Shown here: positions 7,060 to 15,737 of the stretch, piece by piece | Numbering within the stretch: the stretch's first letter is position 1 | Layout: every line of letters begins with the position of its first letter | Assembly (NCBI RefSeq): GCF_900111315.1 | Contig: NZ_FOGU01000009.1 | Location: 1 to 64,000 of the forward strand | DNA: 64,000 bases | Reading direction: 5' to 3' | DNA from: Tranquillimonas rosea | GTDB taxonomy: Bacteria > Pseudomonadota > Alphaproteobacteria > Rhodobacterales > Rhodobacteraceae | The notes under the pieces: model-generated | Databases searched by the model: none | The model's input: only the letters and a program-made list of their open reading frames with translations | What the model was told of the DNA's origin: nothing | Made by a program: the position numbers and the translations under genes

Positions 7060-8337
7060 ATGAATACGATCAAGACTTTGCTGACCGGTACCGCCCTGTC
7101 GCTCTGCGCCCTTCCGGCGCTGGCGCAGCAGGAGGTGGTCTGGTGGGACTTCCTGGCCGGCGGCGACGGCGTCCGGATGAAGGCCCTGATCGAGCGCTTC
7201 AACGAGGAGCATCCCGACATCCAGATCACCGGCACCACGCTGGAATGGGGCGTGCCCTTCTACACCAAGGTGCGGACCTCGGCCGCCGTGGGGCAGGGCC
7301 CCGACGTGATGACCTACCACCTATCTCGCCTGCCGCTCGGGCTCGAGGAGGGCGTGCTCACCAAGATCACCGATGAGGATCTGGAGACCGCCGGCCTGTC
7401 GAAGGACGACTTCTACGACCGGGCGATCGACGCGGCGAGCGGGCCGGACGGCGACCTCTACGCAGTGCCCTTCGATATCCACTCCATCGTGCTCTACTAC
7501 AACAAGAGCTTCCTTGAAGGGTCGCGCTTCCTCGACGACCAGGGCAACCTGACCGGCATCGAGAGCCTCGAGGACTTCGAGGAGGCCCTGGCGCTGGCGA
7601 AGGAGAACGGCTCGCAAGCTCCGGTGTCCTATGCCACCGGCGACGACGGCGGCACCTATCGCGTGTTCTTCACCCTGCTGCGCCAGCAGGACGGCGAACT
7701 GATCACGGACGGGGAACCCCTGGCCGGCGACAACCTTGAAAAGGCGGTCCGCGCCATCGAGATCATGACCAAGTGGACCGAAGAGGGCTGGCAGCCCGAG
7801 CAGGCCGAGTACGAGGCCTCAGTCGCGCTCTTCACCTCCGGCAAGTCGGCCTTCCACATGAACGGCGTCTGGGAAGTGCCCACGATGACCGACATGGCCG
7901 AGGAAGGCACGCTCGGCTTCGAGTGGGGCGCCGTGCAGGTGCCCACGCTGATGGACACCCAGACCACCTGGGCCGATTCCCACGCATTTGCCATTCCGGT
8001 CCAGGGCGACGAGGAAATGTCCGAAGAGAAACGCGACGCCGTGATGACCGTGATCGGCTGGATGGAAGAGAACGCCATCAGCTGGGCCGATGCCGGCCAC
8101 ATCCCGGCGTACCTGCCAGTGGCAGAGAGCGACGAGTTCCAGAGCATGGAGCCGAACGCGACCTACTCGTCGCTGGCCGACACGGCGAGCTACGATCCCC
8201 GGTCCGAGGTCGCGGGCGTGGCCTCTCCTGTCTATGACGCGGCGATCAACATCATCTCGCCCGCCATCCACGGCTATCTCGACCCGCAGCAGGCGGCAGA
8301 GCAGATCAAGTCCTCCCTCACCGACGTCATGGACTGA
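7060..8337 (+). CDS. Extracellular sugar-binding protein, family 1
   Basis: A 425-aa periplasmic binding protein of the MalE/UgpB superfamily. The first 22 residues are a signal peptide ending ALPALA-QQ. The mature part starts with VVWWDFLAGGDGVRMKALIERF, the usual first strand and helix of the fold, and ends with a helix containing LDPQQAAEQIKSSL. GGGAGGAAG gives a strong ribosome site. Context with the GH51 enzyme suggests arabinose or arabino-oligosaccharides as ligand. It is followed by a very stable hairpin, which would help keep its mRNA more abundant than the permease mRNA. Confidence 0.93.
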   Translation: MNTIKTLLTGTALSLCALPALAQQEVVWWDFLAGGDGVRMKALIERFNEEHPDIQITGTTLEWGVPFYTKVRTSAAVGQGPDVMTYHLSRLPLGLEEGVLTKITDEDLETAGLSKDDFYDRAIDAASGPDGDLYAVPFDIHSIVLYYNKSFLEGSRFLDDQGNLTGIESLEDFEEALALAKENGSQAPVSYATGDDGGTYRVFFTLLRQQDGELITDGEPLAGDNLEKAVRAIEIMTKWTEEGWQPEQAEYEASVALFTSGKSAFHMNGVWEVPTMTDMAEEGTLGFEWGAVQVPTLMDTQTTWADSHAFAIPVQGDEEMSEEKRDAVMTVIGWMEENAISWADAGHIPAYLPVAESDEFQSMEPNATYSSLADTASYDPRSEVAGVASPVYDAAINIISPAIHGYLDPQQAAEQIKSSLTDVMD

Positions 8338-8347
8338 TCGTCGGTGA

Positions 8348-8379
8348 CCGCGCCCCCGGCTTTCCGGCCGGGGGCGCGG
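8348..8379. other. 13-bp perfect stem-loop between binding-protein and permease genes
   Basis: CCGCGCCCCCGGC (8348-8360) pairs exactly with GCCGGGGGCGCGG (8367-8379) around a 6-nt loop. No T-run follows, so it is best read as an mRNA-stabilising or partially terminating element, as known between malE and malF in enterics. An analogous hairpin occurs at 34991-35012 in the other sugar operon. Confidence 0.6.
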
Positions 8380-8404
8380 ACCATTCCACGAGGAGGGATT
8401 CCCC

Positions 8405-9292
8405 TTGGCCATGCTCACCAACCGCCGGAAGAACTTCGTCGTCGCGATGAGCCTGATCGCACCATTCGTGCTGATCTTCGCGCTGGTATTCCTATATCCG
8501 ACCATCCGCATGGTGCAGCTCAGCTTCACCGAAGGGCCGCTGATCGGGCAGGGGCAGTGGATCGGGCTGGAAAACTATCGCGAGCTGCTGACCGACAACC
8601 TCTTCTACACGTCGCTGAAGAACAACGGCTACTTCGTGCTGCTCACCGTGGTGCCGACCACCGTTCTCGCGCTGCTCATCGCACTTGCGGTCAACCGTCT
8701 CTCGGGGCGGCTGCAGGCGGTGATGCTGATGATCTTCTTCCTGCCCTACATCCTGCCTGTCTCGGTGGTCACGATGATCTGGGCCTGGATGCTCGACTTC
8801 CAGTTCGGGATCCTGCAGCCCGTCTTCGCCTTCTTCACCGGCAAGCCGGTCCCTGTCTTCAAGAACCCCAGCTGGGTCATGCCGATGGTCGCGGTGGTGA
8901 CCATCTGGTGGACCAACGGCTTCAACGTGCTGCTGTTCATCGCGGGGCTGCGCAACATTCCGTCCGAGCTCTACGAGGCCTCGGCGCTGGATGGCGCCAC
9001 CAAGCGGCAGCAGTTCTTCCGCGTGACCTGGCCGCTGCTCTGGCCCGTCACGACACTGGTGCTGACCCTGCAGCTGATCCTGCAGCTGAAGATCTTCGAC
9101 CAGGTCTATCTGCTCAGCAACGGCGGCCCGTTCAACTCGTCCTACGTGCTGCTGCTGATGGTCTACCGCGAGGCCTTCCAGCTCAACCACGGCGGCTACG
9201 CCTCTGCCATCGCGCTGGTGCTCTTCCTCGTGATCGTGGTGGTCTCCGTCCTCCAGTTCCAGCTCCTGCGTGCGGGAGGTAAACGGCAATGA
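8405..9292 (+). CDS. Sugar ABC transporter permease, MalF type
   Basis: A 295-aa inner-membrane permease with six predicted helices and the EAA loop around SALDGATKRQQFFRVTWPLLWP that docks on the ATPase. The start could be TTG 8405 (7 nt after GAGGAGGG) or ATG 8411; TTG has the better spacing. It ends in ATGA, overlapping the next permease by 4 nt, so translation of the pair is coupled. With the gene at 9289 it forms the transmembrane channel of the presumed arabinose importer. Confidence 0.92.
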   Translation: MAMLTNRRKNFVVAMSLIAPFVLIFALVFLYPTIRMVQLSFTEGPLIGQGQWIGLENYRELLTDNLFYTSLKNNGYFVLLTVVPTTVLALLIALAVNRLSGRLQAVMLMIFFLPYILPVSVVTMIWAWMLDFQFGILQPVFAFFTGKPVPVFKNPSWVMPMVAVVTIWWTNGFNVLLFIAGLRNIPSELYEASALDGATKRQQFFRVTWPLLWPVTTLVLTLQLILQLKIFDQVYLLSNGGPFNSSYVLLLMVYREAFQLNHGGYASAIALVLFLVIVVVSVLQFQLLRAGGKRQ

Positions 9293-10119
9293 CCACGACG
9301 CGACGCATCGAGAACCTGATCATGACTGGGCTGACCTGCCTCGGCGCGGCGATCTGGTTCTTTCCGATCTACTGGGCCTTCGTCACCTCGATCCGGTCCG
9401 AGGACCGGGTGGTCAGCGACGAGGCCGGCCTGATTCCGGACGAGTTCAACCTCGGGTCCTACATCGACGCGCTGTTCAACACGCAGATGCTGAACTGGTA
9501 CCTGAACTCGATCGTTACCTCGGTGGTCATCACCGTTGTGGTGATCATCTCGGGGATGATGTGCGCCTACGCGATCTCTCAGCTGCGATTCGCGGGGCGG
9601 CGCCTTCTGTACGTGGTGGTGCTGGGCAGTTTCATGGTGCCGACCCAGGCGCTCGTGGTGACGCAGTTCATCCTCATGGACACGCTCGGGGCGATCAACA
9701 CATGGACCGGGATCATCCTGCCGCAGCTGATCGTCCCGGTGGTGATCATCGTCTACAAGCAGTTCTTCGACGCCGTCCCCAAGGAGATGCGCGAGGCGGT
9801 CGTGCTGGATGGCGGAGGCGAGTATTCCCTGCTTTTCCGCATCTACCTGCCGCTCAACTGGGGGATCACCACGGCGCTCGCCATCGTGACGTTCATCATG
9901 TCGTGGAACCAGTTCTTCTGGCCCTTCCTCGTGGTCACCACCGAGGACATGATGACCATCCCGGTGGGCATCACCCAGGTGAACGATGCCTTCGGGGTGT
10001 TCTACGCCCGGCTCATGTCGGTCGCGCTGCTCGGCGCTGCTCCGGTGGCCATAGCGTACCTCATCTTCCAGAAGCGGGTGACCGAGGCCGTGATGATCTC
10101 TTCGGGTGTGAAGGGGTGA
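9289..10119 (+). CDS. Sugar ABC transporter permease, MalG type
   Basis: A 276-aa permease with six helices and the EAA motif in EMREAVVLDGGGEYSLLFRI, followed by LPLNWG. It starts inside the stop codon of the preceding permease. It ends in SSGVKG, like many MalG-type proteins, and is the last gene of the arabinofuranoside operon, which is closed by a GC hairpin. Confidence 0.92.
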   Translation: MTTTRRIENLIMTGLTCLGAAIWFFPIYWAFVTSIRSEDRVVSDEAGLIPDEFNLGSYIDALFNTQMLNWYLNSIVTSVVITVVVIISGMMCAYAISQLRFAGRRLLYVVVLGSFMVPTQALVVTQFILMDTLGAINTWTGIILPQLIVPVVIIVYKQFFDAVPKEMREAVVLDGGGEYSLLFRIYLPLNWGITTALAIVTFIMSWNQFFWPFLVVTTEDMMTIPVGITQVNDAFGVFYARLMSVALLGAAPVAIAYLIFQKRVTEAVMISSGVKG

Positions 10120-10134
10120 GCCGAACCTGAAAGG

Positions 10135-10159
10135 GGCGGCGGCGCCGGGCCGCGCCGCC
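10135..10159. terminator. GC stem-loop after the arabinose operon
   Basis: GGCGGCG at 10135-10141 pairs with CGCCGCC at 10153-10159, 15 nt after the last permease stop. No T-tract is present, so it is a weak terminator candidate. Confidence 0.35.
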
Positions 10160-10302
10160 GGACCCCCTCATGCGCCGAACGCAGCCGATGAGGCGCGCGG
10201 GGGCCGCACAAGAGCGGTGCACCGTGTCCCGCCAGGGTGCGGCGGACGCCCTTGCGGCGCCGCGAAGAGGTCTTGCTTTCGCCGGATCGCTTGAGGAAAA
10301 GG

Positions 10303-10845
10303 ATGGGCAACCTTCCGCGCGCGGTGCTCGGCGGGATCCTGTCCACAAGACGCGAGATCGGCATGACACACGTTATCAGACTTCTGACACTCGTCCTGGC
10401 GCTGTCCGTTCCCGGTCTGGCCGCGGCACAGGTCGTTCTGACCGCCATTCACGAAGGCCCCGACGGCGCGGACGTCGAGACCGAGTACACCTTCGAAGAG
10501 CTCTCGGCCCTGCCGCAGACCGAGGTGACGACGGACAACGACTATGTCGAGGAGGTCACCACGTTCTCGGGCCCGCGCGTCACCGAGCTGTTCGAGGAAG
10601 GCGCGATCGAGGCCGGGGACGAGCTGGTCCTGACGGCGCTCAACGACTATTCCGTCACCGTTCCCGCTGCCGACGTTCTGGACTACGAGGTGATCCTCGC
10701 CATCCTGATGAACGGCGAGCGCATGTCGGTGCGCGAGAAGGGGCCGGTCTGGGTGATCTACCCGATGGACGACAACCCCGAGCTGCAAGAGGCGAGCTAC
10801 AACGACCGTCTCATCTGGCAGCTCGCCAAGATCCGCCTGCAGTAA
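10303..10845 (+). CDS. Secreted oxidoreductase molybdopterin-binding-like domain protein
   Basis: From ATG 10303 (preceded by GAGGAAAAGG at good spacing) it encodes 180 aa; the internal ATG 10363 gives a 160-aa form that begins directly with the signal peptide MTHVIRLLTLVLALSVPGLA. The mature ~140 residues look like a minimal sulfite-oxidase-type fold: TFSGPRVTELFE, LTALNDYSVTVPAADV and KGPVWVIYPMDDNPELQ. The catalytic cysteine of true molybdenum enzymes is absent, so redox activity is unlikely. Such proteins often sit beside sensor kinases; one lies at 11958. A function as a periplasmic sensing partner is inference. Confidence 0.7.
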   Translation: MGNLPRAVLGGILSTRREIGMTHVIRLLTLVLALSVPGLAAAQVVLTAIHEGPDGADVETEYTFEELSALPQTEVTTDNDYVEEVTTFSGPRVTELFEEGAIEAGDELVLTALNDYSVTVPAADVLDYEVILAILMNGERMSVREKGPVWVIYPMDDNPELQEASYNDRLIWQLAKIRLQ

Positions 10846-10854
10846 CCGCCCGCC

Positions 10855-11790
10855 TCATCCCTCGGCCGGAAGCTCGGCCGAGCGGTTGGCCGCCCGTGCG
10901 GCCCTGTTGTGCGACTGCGCCATCGCCAGGCCCGCCGCGACGAGGGCAAAGCCCCACAGCATCTGACGCGTCACGATCTCGTCCAGGATGACCGCCCCGA
11001 ACACCACGGCGAAGACCGGCGTGAGGTAGTTCGAGTAGGCCATGAAGGTGGGACCGGCGCTGCGGATGATGAGCACGCCCAGCATGTTCGACCCGCCGGT
11101 CGACAGCAGGGCGAGCAGAACGACCGCGGTCAGCGCCTGCGCGCCGGGCTGTCCGGGTGGGCCGGAGATCACGAAGGCGGCGGGAACGATGAGCGTCGCG
11201 CCGATCGACAGCATCACCGCGACTAGCCCGATCGGGTTCACCTCGGGCAGCCGCCGCACGATGATCGAGCTCGTCGCATAGCAGGCTGCTGCCGACAGAC
11301 AGGCGAGCTTTCCCGCCAGGCTGCCGACCAGTGTCGGGCCGACCGCGCCGCTGGGATTGATCAGGATCACCACGCCCGAAAAGCCCAGCACCATGCCCGC
11401 CGCGCGGCGCACGCCCATGTCCTCGCCCGGCACGAAGAAATAGGCCAGCGGGCTGACGATGAGGGCGGTCGAGGCAAGCGCGACGCTGGCGAAGCCGGAC
11501 GTCACGAACTGTTGCCCCCAGCTGATCAGCGAAAACGGAACGACGGTGCTGAGAAGGCTGATCGCCAGCAGCATGGTCCCGGTTCGGGGCCCAAGCGGGC
11601 TCTCGAACAGTCGTCCGCCCATCCGGCGCCAGATGACCAGCATGACGATGCCGGCCAGCGAGATCCGGATCGCCGCGACCCAGATCGGCGTCAGCCCCCG
11701 GAGCGCGATCTCGATCCCCAGGAACGTGACGCCTCCGATGACGCTTAGCAGCAGGAGAGCCGCCCAGTTCTTCACCGGCGCCATTTGCAC
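10855..11790 (-). CDS. EamA-family (DMT) transporter
   Basis: A 311-aa membrane protein with about ten helices in two EamA repeats (residues ~10-140 and ~155-295). The RhaT/YdcZ-like ending of repeat 2 reads PVFAVVFGAVILDEIVTRQMLWGFALV. Members export amino acids, nucleosides or other metabolites; the substrate cannot be told. It starts at GTG 11790 or ATG 11784 after AAAGGGGG. It stands between two + strand genes and shares the 167-bp upstream interval with the sensor kinase. Confidence 0.88.
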   Translation of the reverse strand: MQMAPVKNWAALLLLSVIGGVTFLGIEIALRGLTPIWVAAIRISLAGIVMLVIWRRMGGRLFESPLGPRTGTMLLAISLLSTVVPFSLISWGQQFVTSGFASVALASTALIVSPLAYFFVPGEDMGVRRAAGMVLGFSGVVILINPSGAVGPTLVGSLAGKLACLSAAACYATSSIIVRRLPEVNPIGLVAVMLSIGATLIVPAAFVISGPPGQPGAQALTAVVLLALLSTGGSNMLGVLIIRSAGPTFMAYSNYLTPVFAVVFGAVILDEIVTRQMLWGFALVAAGLAMAQSHNRAARAANRSAELPAEG

Positions 11791-11957
11791 ACCCGCCCCC
11801 TTTCGACCATATGCATGGCTGTCCTGTAACTATTCGGATTGGGATCGTCCGCTTGCCTAGCCGACAAGCTGACTATTCCGCAACGTCCCTGGTTCAACAT
11901 TAAGGTGCGCCCTCGCATCCTTACTCTCGCCATGATTGCGGGTATGGTTGGGATCGC

Positions 11958-13403
11958 GTGGACCTTGACGACCTTCGCCGGCGGCGAGGTGACGAAGCTT
12001 CGACTGACGAGGAGTCGCGCTTGAAACGAATGTACTTCCTTCGGATCGCCGTGACGGTGGGCGTATTCATCATCACGGCCATCACCGCGGTGAGCCTCGT
12101 CAACCTCACGGGCCTGGTGTCGGACATTCGCACGAGCGAGCGCAGCAAGCCCGCCTGGATCGTCAGCCGGGTGGAGTTCGATCTTCTGCGCTTCCAGCGG
12201 GCGCTGGCGGCGTACAGGATGGGCGAGTTGTCCGAGGAAGAGCTGTCCCTGCGTTTCGACATCCTCTGGAGCCGTCTGGACGTGGCAACCTCGGCCACCA
12301 CCGGTGAGCTGCTGAGCGAGTTCGACATCGACCTTTCGCCGATCCAGCGGACGCTCGACACGTTGAAGCAGCAGGAGGACGACATTCTGTCGATCGGCGA
12401 GGCGAGCCCCGCGGAGCTGGACGAGACGATCGCCACCTTCAACGCGCTCGAGGAGCCGCTGCGCGATCTCACGCTCGAGACGCTGGAGGCGACGTCGCAG
12501 CAATCGCAGCGCTACCGGGAAAGGCTGCTGAACGTGGCGCAGAAATCCGCGCTTCTGACCGGCCTGCTGGTGGTCGTGCTGATGCTTTGCGTGGTTCTCG
12601 TCGGACTCGAGGCACGGCGGCACCGCCGGGTCTCGATGGAGACATTCAGGCTGCTGAAGGCCTCGCGCGCGGCGGCCGAGGCCAAGGCGCAGTTCATCTC
12701 GGTCGTCAATCACGAGCTGCGCACGCCGCTGACGTCGATCAAGGGGTCGCTGGGCCTGCTGCGCGGTGGCGCGGCCGGCGAGTTGCAACCCGATGCTCAG
12801 CGACTGATCGAAATGGCCTATACCAACTCGGAAAGCCTGTCCGCGCTGATCAACGACCTGCTCGAGATCGACCGGGCCGAGGCCGGGCAACTCGCGCTCA
12901 AGCGCGAGCGACTGGACGTCTCGGAACTGGTGCGCGACGCGATCGAGGCCAACGCCAATTACGCCGCGAAACAGGACATCACCATCCGCGAGGGCGGGCT
13001 CGAGCGGAACCTGCTGGCGAACGTGGACCGGCAGCGGCTGGGGCAGGTGCTTGCGAACCTGCTGTCGAACGCGGTGAAGTTCTCGGAACCGCACGGAGAG
13101 GTCACGGTGACGGCGACCCGCTCGGACGATGCGATCCGCATCGCGGTGCGGGACACGGGCATCGGCATCCCCGACGACAAGATGCAGGCGATCTTCGAGC
13201 GGTTTCACCAGGTGGACAGCTCGGCCCACCGCAAGCGCGGCGGCACCGGGCTGGGCCTGAGCATCACCAAGGCCATCGTCGAGCAGCACGGCGGTACGCT
13301 GGAAGTCACGAGCACGCTTGGCGTCGGCTCGACCTTCACGATCGTGCTGCCGTTTGCGCCGACGGTCGGCGTGGGTCAGTCGGGGCTGGCCGCGGCCGCC
13401 TGA
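11958..13403 (+). CDS. Membrane sensor histidine kinase
   Basis: A 481-aa kinase: helix 1 at about 27-50, a ~145-residue periplasmic, helical, acidic sensor region, helix 2 at about 198-217, then a HisKA domain with the phosphorylated His252 in VVNHELRTPLTSIKGSL. The HATPase_c domain has the N box LANLLSNAVKFS and the G boxes DTGIGIPDD and GGTGLGLSI. The start is GTG 11958. No response regulator gene is adjacent, so it is an orphan kinase. The periplasmic region is not a PAS or CHASE type I recognise. It may sense something presented by the secreted protein at 10303. Confidence 0.9.
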   Translation: MDLDDLRRRRGDEASTDEESRLKRMYFLRIAVTVGVFIITAITAVSLVNLTGLVSDIRTSERSKPAWIVSRVEFDLLRFQRALAAYRMGELSEEELSLRFDILWSRLDVATSATTGELLSEFDIDLSPIQRTLDTLKQQEDDILSIGEASPAELDETIATFNALEEPLRDLTLETLEATSQQSQRYRERLLNVAQKSALLTGLLVVVLMLCVVLVGLEARRHRRVSMETFRLLKASRAAAEAKAQFISVVNHELRTPLTSIKGSLGLLRGGAAGELQPDAQRLIEMAYTNSESLSALINDLLEIDRAEAGQLALKRERLDVSELVRDAIEANANYAAKQDITIREGGLERNLLANVDRQRLGQVLANLLSNAVKFSEPHGEVTVTATRSDDAIRIAVRDTGIGIPDDKMQAIFERFHQVDSSAHRKRGGTGLGLSITKAIVEQHGGTLEVTSTLGVGSTFTIVLPFAPTVGVGQSGLAAAA

Positions 13404-13414
13404 CAGGTCCGTCG

Positions 13415-14308
13415 TCAGGCGCACATTTGCCGGCGGTGATACCGCTCGTAGGCTGCGCGTTCGCGGGATCGGCTCGTGTCGCGGTCCGTCTCGGGCAACG
13501 CCTTCGGAGAGATCAGGCCCTTGGAGATGCCGTCGAGCAGAACGCTCAGGTCCTGCCGGTCCGCTTCCGTGGCGCCGATCCGGCTCCACTCGTCGTCGAG
13601 CGCCTCGCGCTCGCGCACCAGTAGCGTCGGCAGGTCCTGGCACCGGGCGCCCCGCGCCTCGAGCAGGTGGTCGAGCAGGCGATGCGAGTGGATGATCGTC
13701 GGCCGCGCGTCCTGCGGCTCCCACGCATCCAGCATGGTCACGCGGCGCAGGTTGAACTCGGGCGGCAGGACGTAGAACCGGATGTCGGACGACCAAAGGA
13801 TGTCCTTGAGCGCAGGCTGGTCGCGCTTGAGCCCCGAGTTGGCATAGCGATCGAGCCACTCCGCAAAGAAGGTCTCGGTCTTGTCCGACTTGCGATACAG
13901 GACCACGCCCGAGTTCAGTTGCGGAAAGGCATAAGGCGTCGCCACGCCCGCGCCCTGCTGCACCAGCGACGAGGCGCGGCGCACGTCATGCGCCAGCGCC
14001 AGCTCGAAACGGTCCATCAGGTCGAACAGGTCGGCGAACGGCGCGATGATCAGCGTGTCGGAGTCGAGGTAGAGCGTGCGCTCGAACCGGCTGAGCGGCA
14101 TGCAGTCCAGCTTGGCGCGCGGATGCACCCGCGGTACTAGGTGGACCCGGTCGAACAGGTCGGCGCCCTCGAAATCCAGCCGGTCGGTGAACAGGTCGAC
14201 CGACAGGTCCGGGTTGTGCCGGCGCAGGGACCGCAGCGACGCGAAGGCGAGGTCGCGGTAATCGTCGCCGGTCGCAACGTAGATGACTCCGTCTCTTGGT
14301 TCGGACAT
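13415..14308 (-). CDS. GT8-like glycosyltransferase
   Basis: A protein of about 297 aa from ATG 14308, which is preceded by GGGTGA; an ATG at 14326 would overlap folE2 and lacks a ribosome site. It has a GT-A fold start (VIYVATGDDYRDLAFASLRS), the metal-binding DSD at residues 82-84 in RTLYLDSDTLI, and FPQLNSGVVLYRKS as in GT8/glycogenin-type enzymes. The acceptor is unknown. The tail of ~60 charged residues has no recognised domain. It lies directly downstream of folE2 but has no obvious functional link. Confidence 0.75.
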   Translation of the reverse strand: MSEPRDGVIYVATGDDYRDLAFASLRSLRRHNPDLSVDLFTDRLDFEGADLFDRVHLVPRVHPRAKLDCMPLSRFERTLYLDSDTLIIAPFADLFDLMDRFELALAHDVRRASSLVQQGAGVATPYAFPQLNSGVVLYRKSDKTETFFAEWLDRYANSGLKRDQPALKDILWSSDIRFYVLPPEFNLRRVTMLDAWEPQDARPTIIHSHRLLDHLLEARGARCQDLPTLLVREREALDDEWSRIGATEADRQDLSVLLDGISKGLISPKALPETDRDTSRSRERAAYERYHRRQMCA

Positions 14309-14315
14309 GGCGCTA

Positions 14316-15416
14316 TCACCCGACATGGAACAGCGTCGAGAACAGCCGCGGATCGAAACTGGCCTGCGCGAAGGTCTCGCCTTCGGTCAGGACGCTCACT
14401 GCATCGTGGCTGTGCAGGCTTTCCTGGTGGCTGGCGATGACGCGGAAATCGGCGATCCGGTCGTCGCCCGCCAGCGCCTCTCCGAACAGCCGCACCGCAT
14501 CCTCGACGAAGATCGGGTTGGCCGCGTTCAGCTCGGCGAAGGCCTGTTCGTCCTCGCGCTTGACCATGACCTGCGTCTCGGTCTGAACCGCCTGACGGCA
14601 CAGTTCGATAAGGTCCTCGAACCAGAAGCCGGCCTCGTCCGCCAGCTCGACCGAGATGCGGGCGACCGACCGCTGCGAGTGCGGCGTCGCCAGTTGCATC
14701 CGGGTGCGCCGCGCGTGTTCGCTCAGTTCGAGCGAGCAGGGGCATGTCGACGAGTAGACGTAGTCGAGATGCACTATCTTCTGCCGGTGGCCGTTCCGCT
14801 CGACCACTTCGAGCGCGATGTCGTAATACTGGTACCCCTCTAGCCCCGATCGCAGGCTGCTGACCTTCATCGGATACGAGAACCGCATCTGCAGCCGCGC
14901 GTCGAAGCTGCCGAGGTCGGCCTTGTAGGCGTCGATGACGCCCTCGGCGACTTCGAAGCTGAACAGGCTTTCGGCAAAGCGGTAGAACGACCGCATGATG
15001 CGGCTCATGTTGATGCCCTTCTTCTCGGCCTCCAGGCTGACGGTGCCGGTGACCGAGGTCTCGAGCGTGAGGTCCTCTGCATTGCGCGAGTGAAAGCGGA
15101 TCGGCAGGCGGAAATTGCTGATGCCGACGTGCTGGATCGAGCGCCGCGCGCCCTTGATCAGCGATTCGGGTCCGTTCTGAAGATCGGGCAGCGTGTCGCG
15201 ATATGCGGCGTCGGCCTCGAAGTCGGTCTCGTATGTCCGCTTGAAGAGCGGATAGGCGACCTCCGCGGTCTTGGCCTGCCGCTCCAACTGCGTGCGTTCG
15301 CTCGCCACGGCCCGGTTCGTCAATGTGTCAGCGGCCTTCCGGATTTTTTCCGGAATGCTGCGTTGCTCTGCTTTAATCAATTCCCACGCCCTCACGTTTG
15401 CCGGCGAGATGGGCAT
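14316..15416 (-). CDS. folE2: GTP cyclohydrolase I type FolE2
   Basis: A 366-aa type IB GTP cyclohydrolase that makes dihydroneopterin triphosphate for folate (or 7-deazaguanine) synthesis. Diagnostic parts are LPDLQNGP, QHVGISNFRLPI and the metal-binding YSSTCPCSLELSEHARR with Cys225 and Cys227. The C-terminus has SHQESLHSHDAV. FolE2 does not need zinc and in several bacteria replaces FolE under zinc limitation. A GGGGCGGA box precedes the ATG. A palindrome lies 21-38 nt upstream. Confidence 0.93.
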   Translation of the reverse strand: MPISPANVRAWELIKAEQRSIPEKIRKAADTLTNRAVASERTQLERQAKTAEVAYPLFKRTYETDFEADAAYRDTLPDLQNGPESLIKGARRSIQHVGISNFRLPIRFHSRNAEDLTLETSVTGTVSLEAEKKGINMSRIMRSFYRFAESLFSFEVAEGVIDAYKADLGSFDARLQMRFSYPMKVSSLRSGLEGYQYYDIALEVVERNGHRQKIVHLDYVYSSTCPCSLELSEHARRTRMQLATPHSQRSVARISVELADEAGFWFEDLIELCRQAVQTETQVMVKREDEQAFAELNAANPIFVEDAVRLFGEALAGDDRIADFRVIASHQESLHSHDAVSVLTEGETFAQASFDPRLFSTLFHVG

Positions 15417-15436
15417 TCCGCCCCGATCCTATCCGC

Positions 15437-15454
15437 CTGAGTTCTACAACTCAG
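15437..15454. promoter_or_regulatory. Inverted repeat CTGAGTT-CTAC-AACTCAG upstream of folE2
   Basis: Two exact 7-bp arms separated by 4 bp lie 21 nt before the folE2 start. It could be an operator or a hairpin in the 5' leader. It does not match the Zur boxes I know from alphaproteobacteria (TGTTATNATATAAC-like), so zinc control is not supported by sequence. Confidence 0.45.
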
Positions 15455-15674
15455 ACGAACTGCGCCAACTCCGGCAGATCTCGTACGCCCCGGATGCGGC
15501 CTAAATGTGACGCTCTAACTATCGTATTGCCACGCATGACATTATTGCCTCGGCCGCGGCGGGCGCATGCCTCGTCGGTGGCCTTTCCCGTTAGCCCTCC
15601 GGTTGTGTCGCTCCGCCTCTGCGGCGGGGTGTCGGGGTCGCGGGTCCGGGTGCCGGGCACGGAAAACCGCCCGA

Positions 15675-15692
15675 GTGTCACCGTGGTGTCAC
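15675..15692 (+). promoter_or_regulatory. Pho-box-like direct repeat before the phytase-like gene
   Basis: GTGTCAC-CGTG-GTGTCAC consists of two identical 7-mers with an 11-bp period, the geometry of PhoB sites (consensus CTGTCAT-N4-CTGTCAC). It ends 45 nt before the ATG of the secreted phytase/esterase-like gene. A similar site precedes the PhnM-like gene at almost the same distance. Confidence 0.65.
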
Positions 15693-15737
15693 CTGTATCG
15701 GCGACCTCCTCACTCGTCACACGAGAAGGGAGACAAT

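Noticed and set aside
15437-15454. Zur box upstream of folE2
   Set aside because: The inverted repeat does not contain the TGTTAT...ATAACA pattern of known alphaproteobacterial Zur sites.
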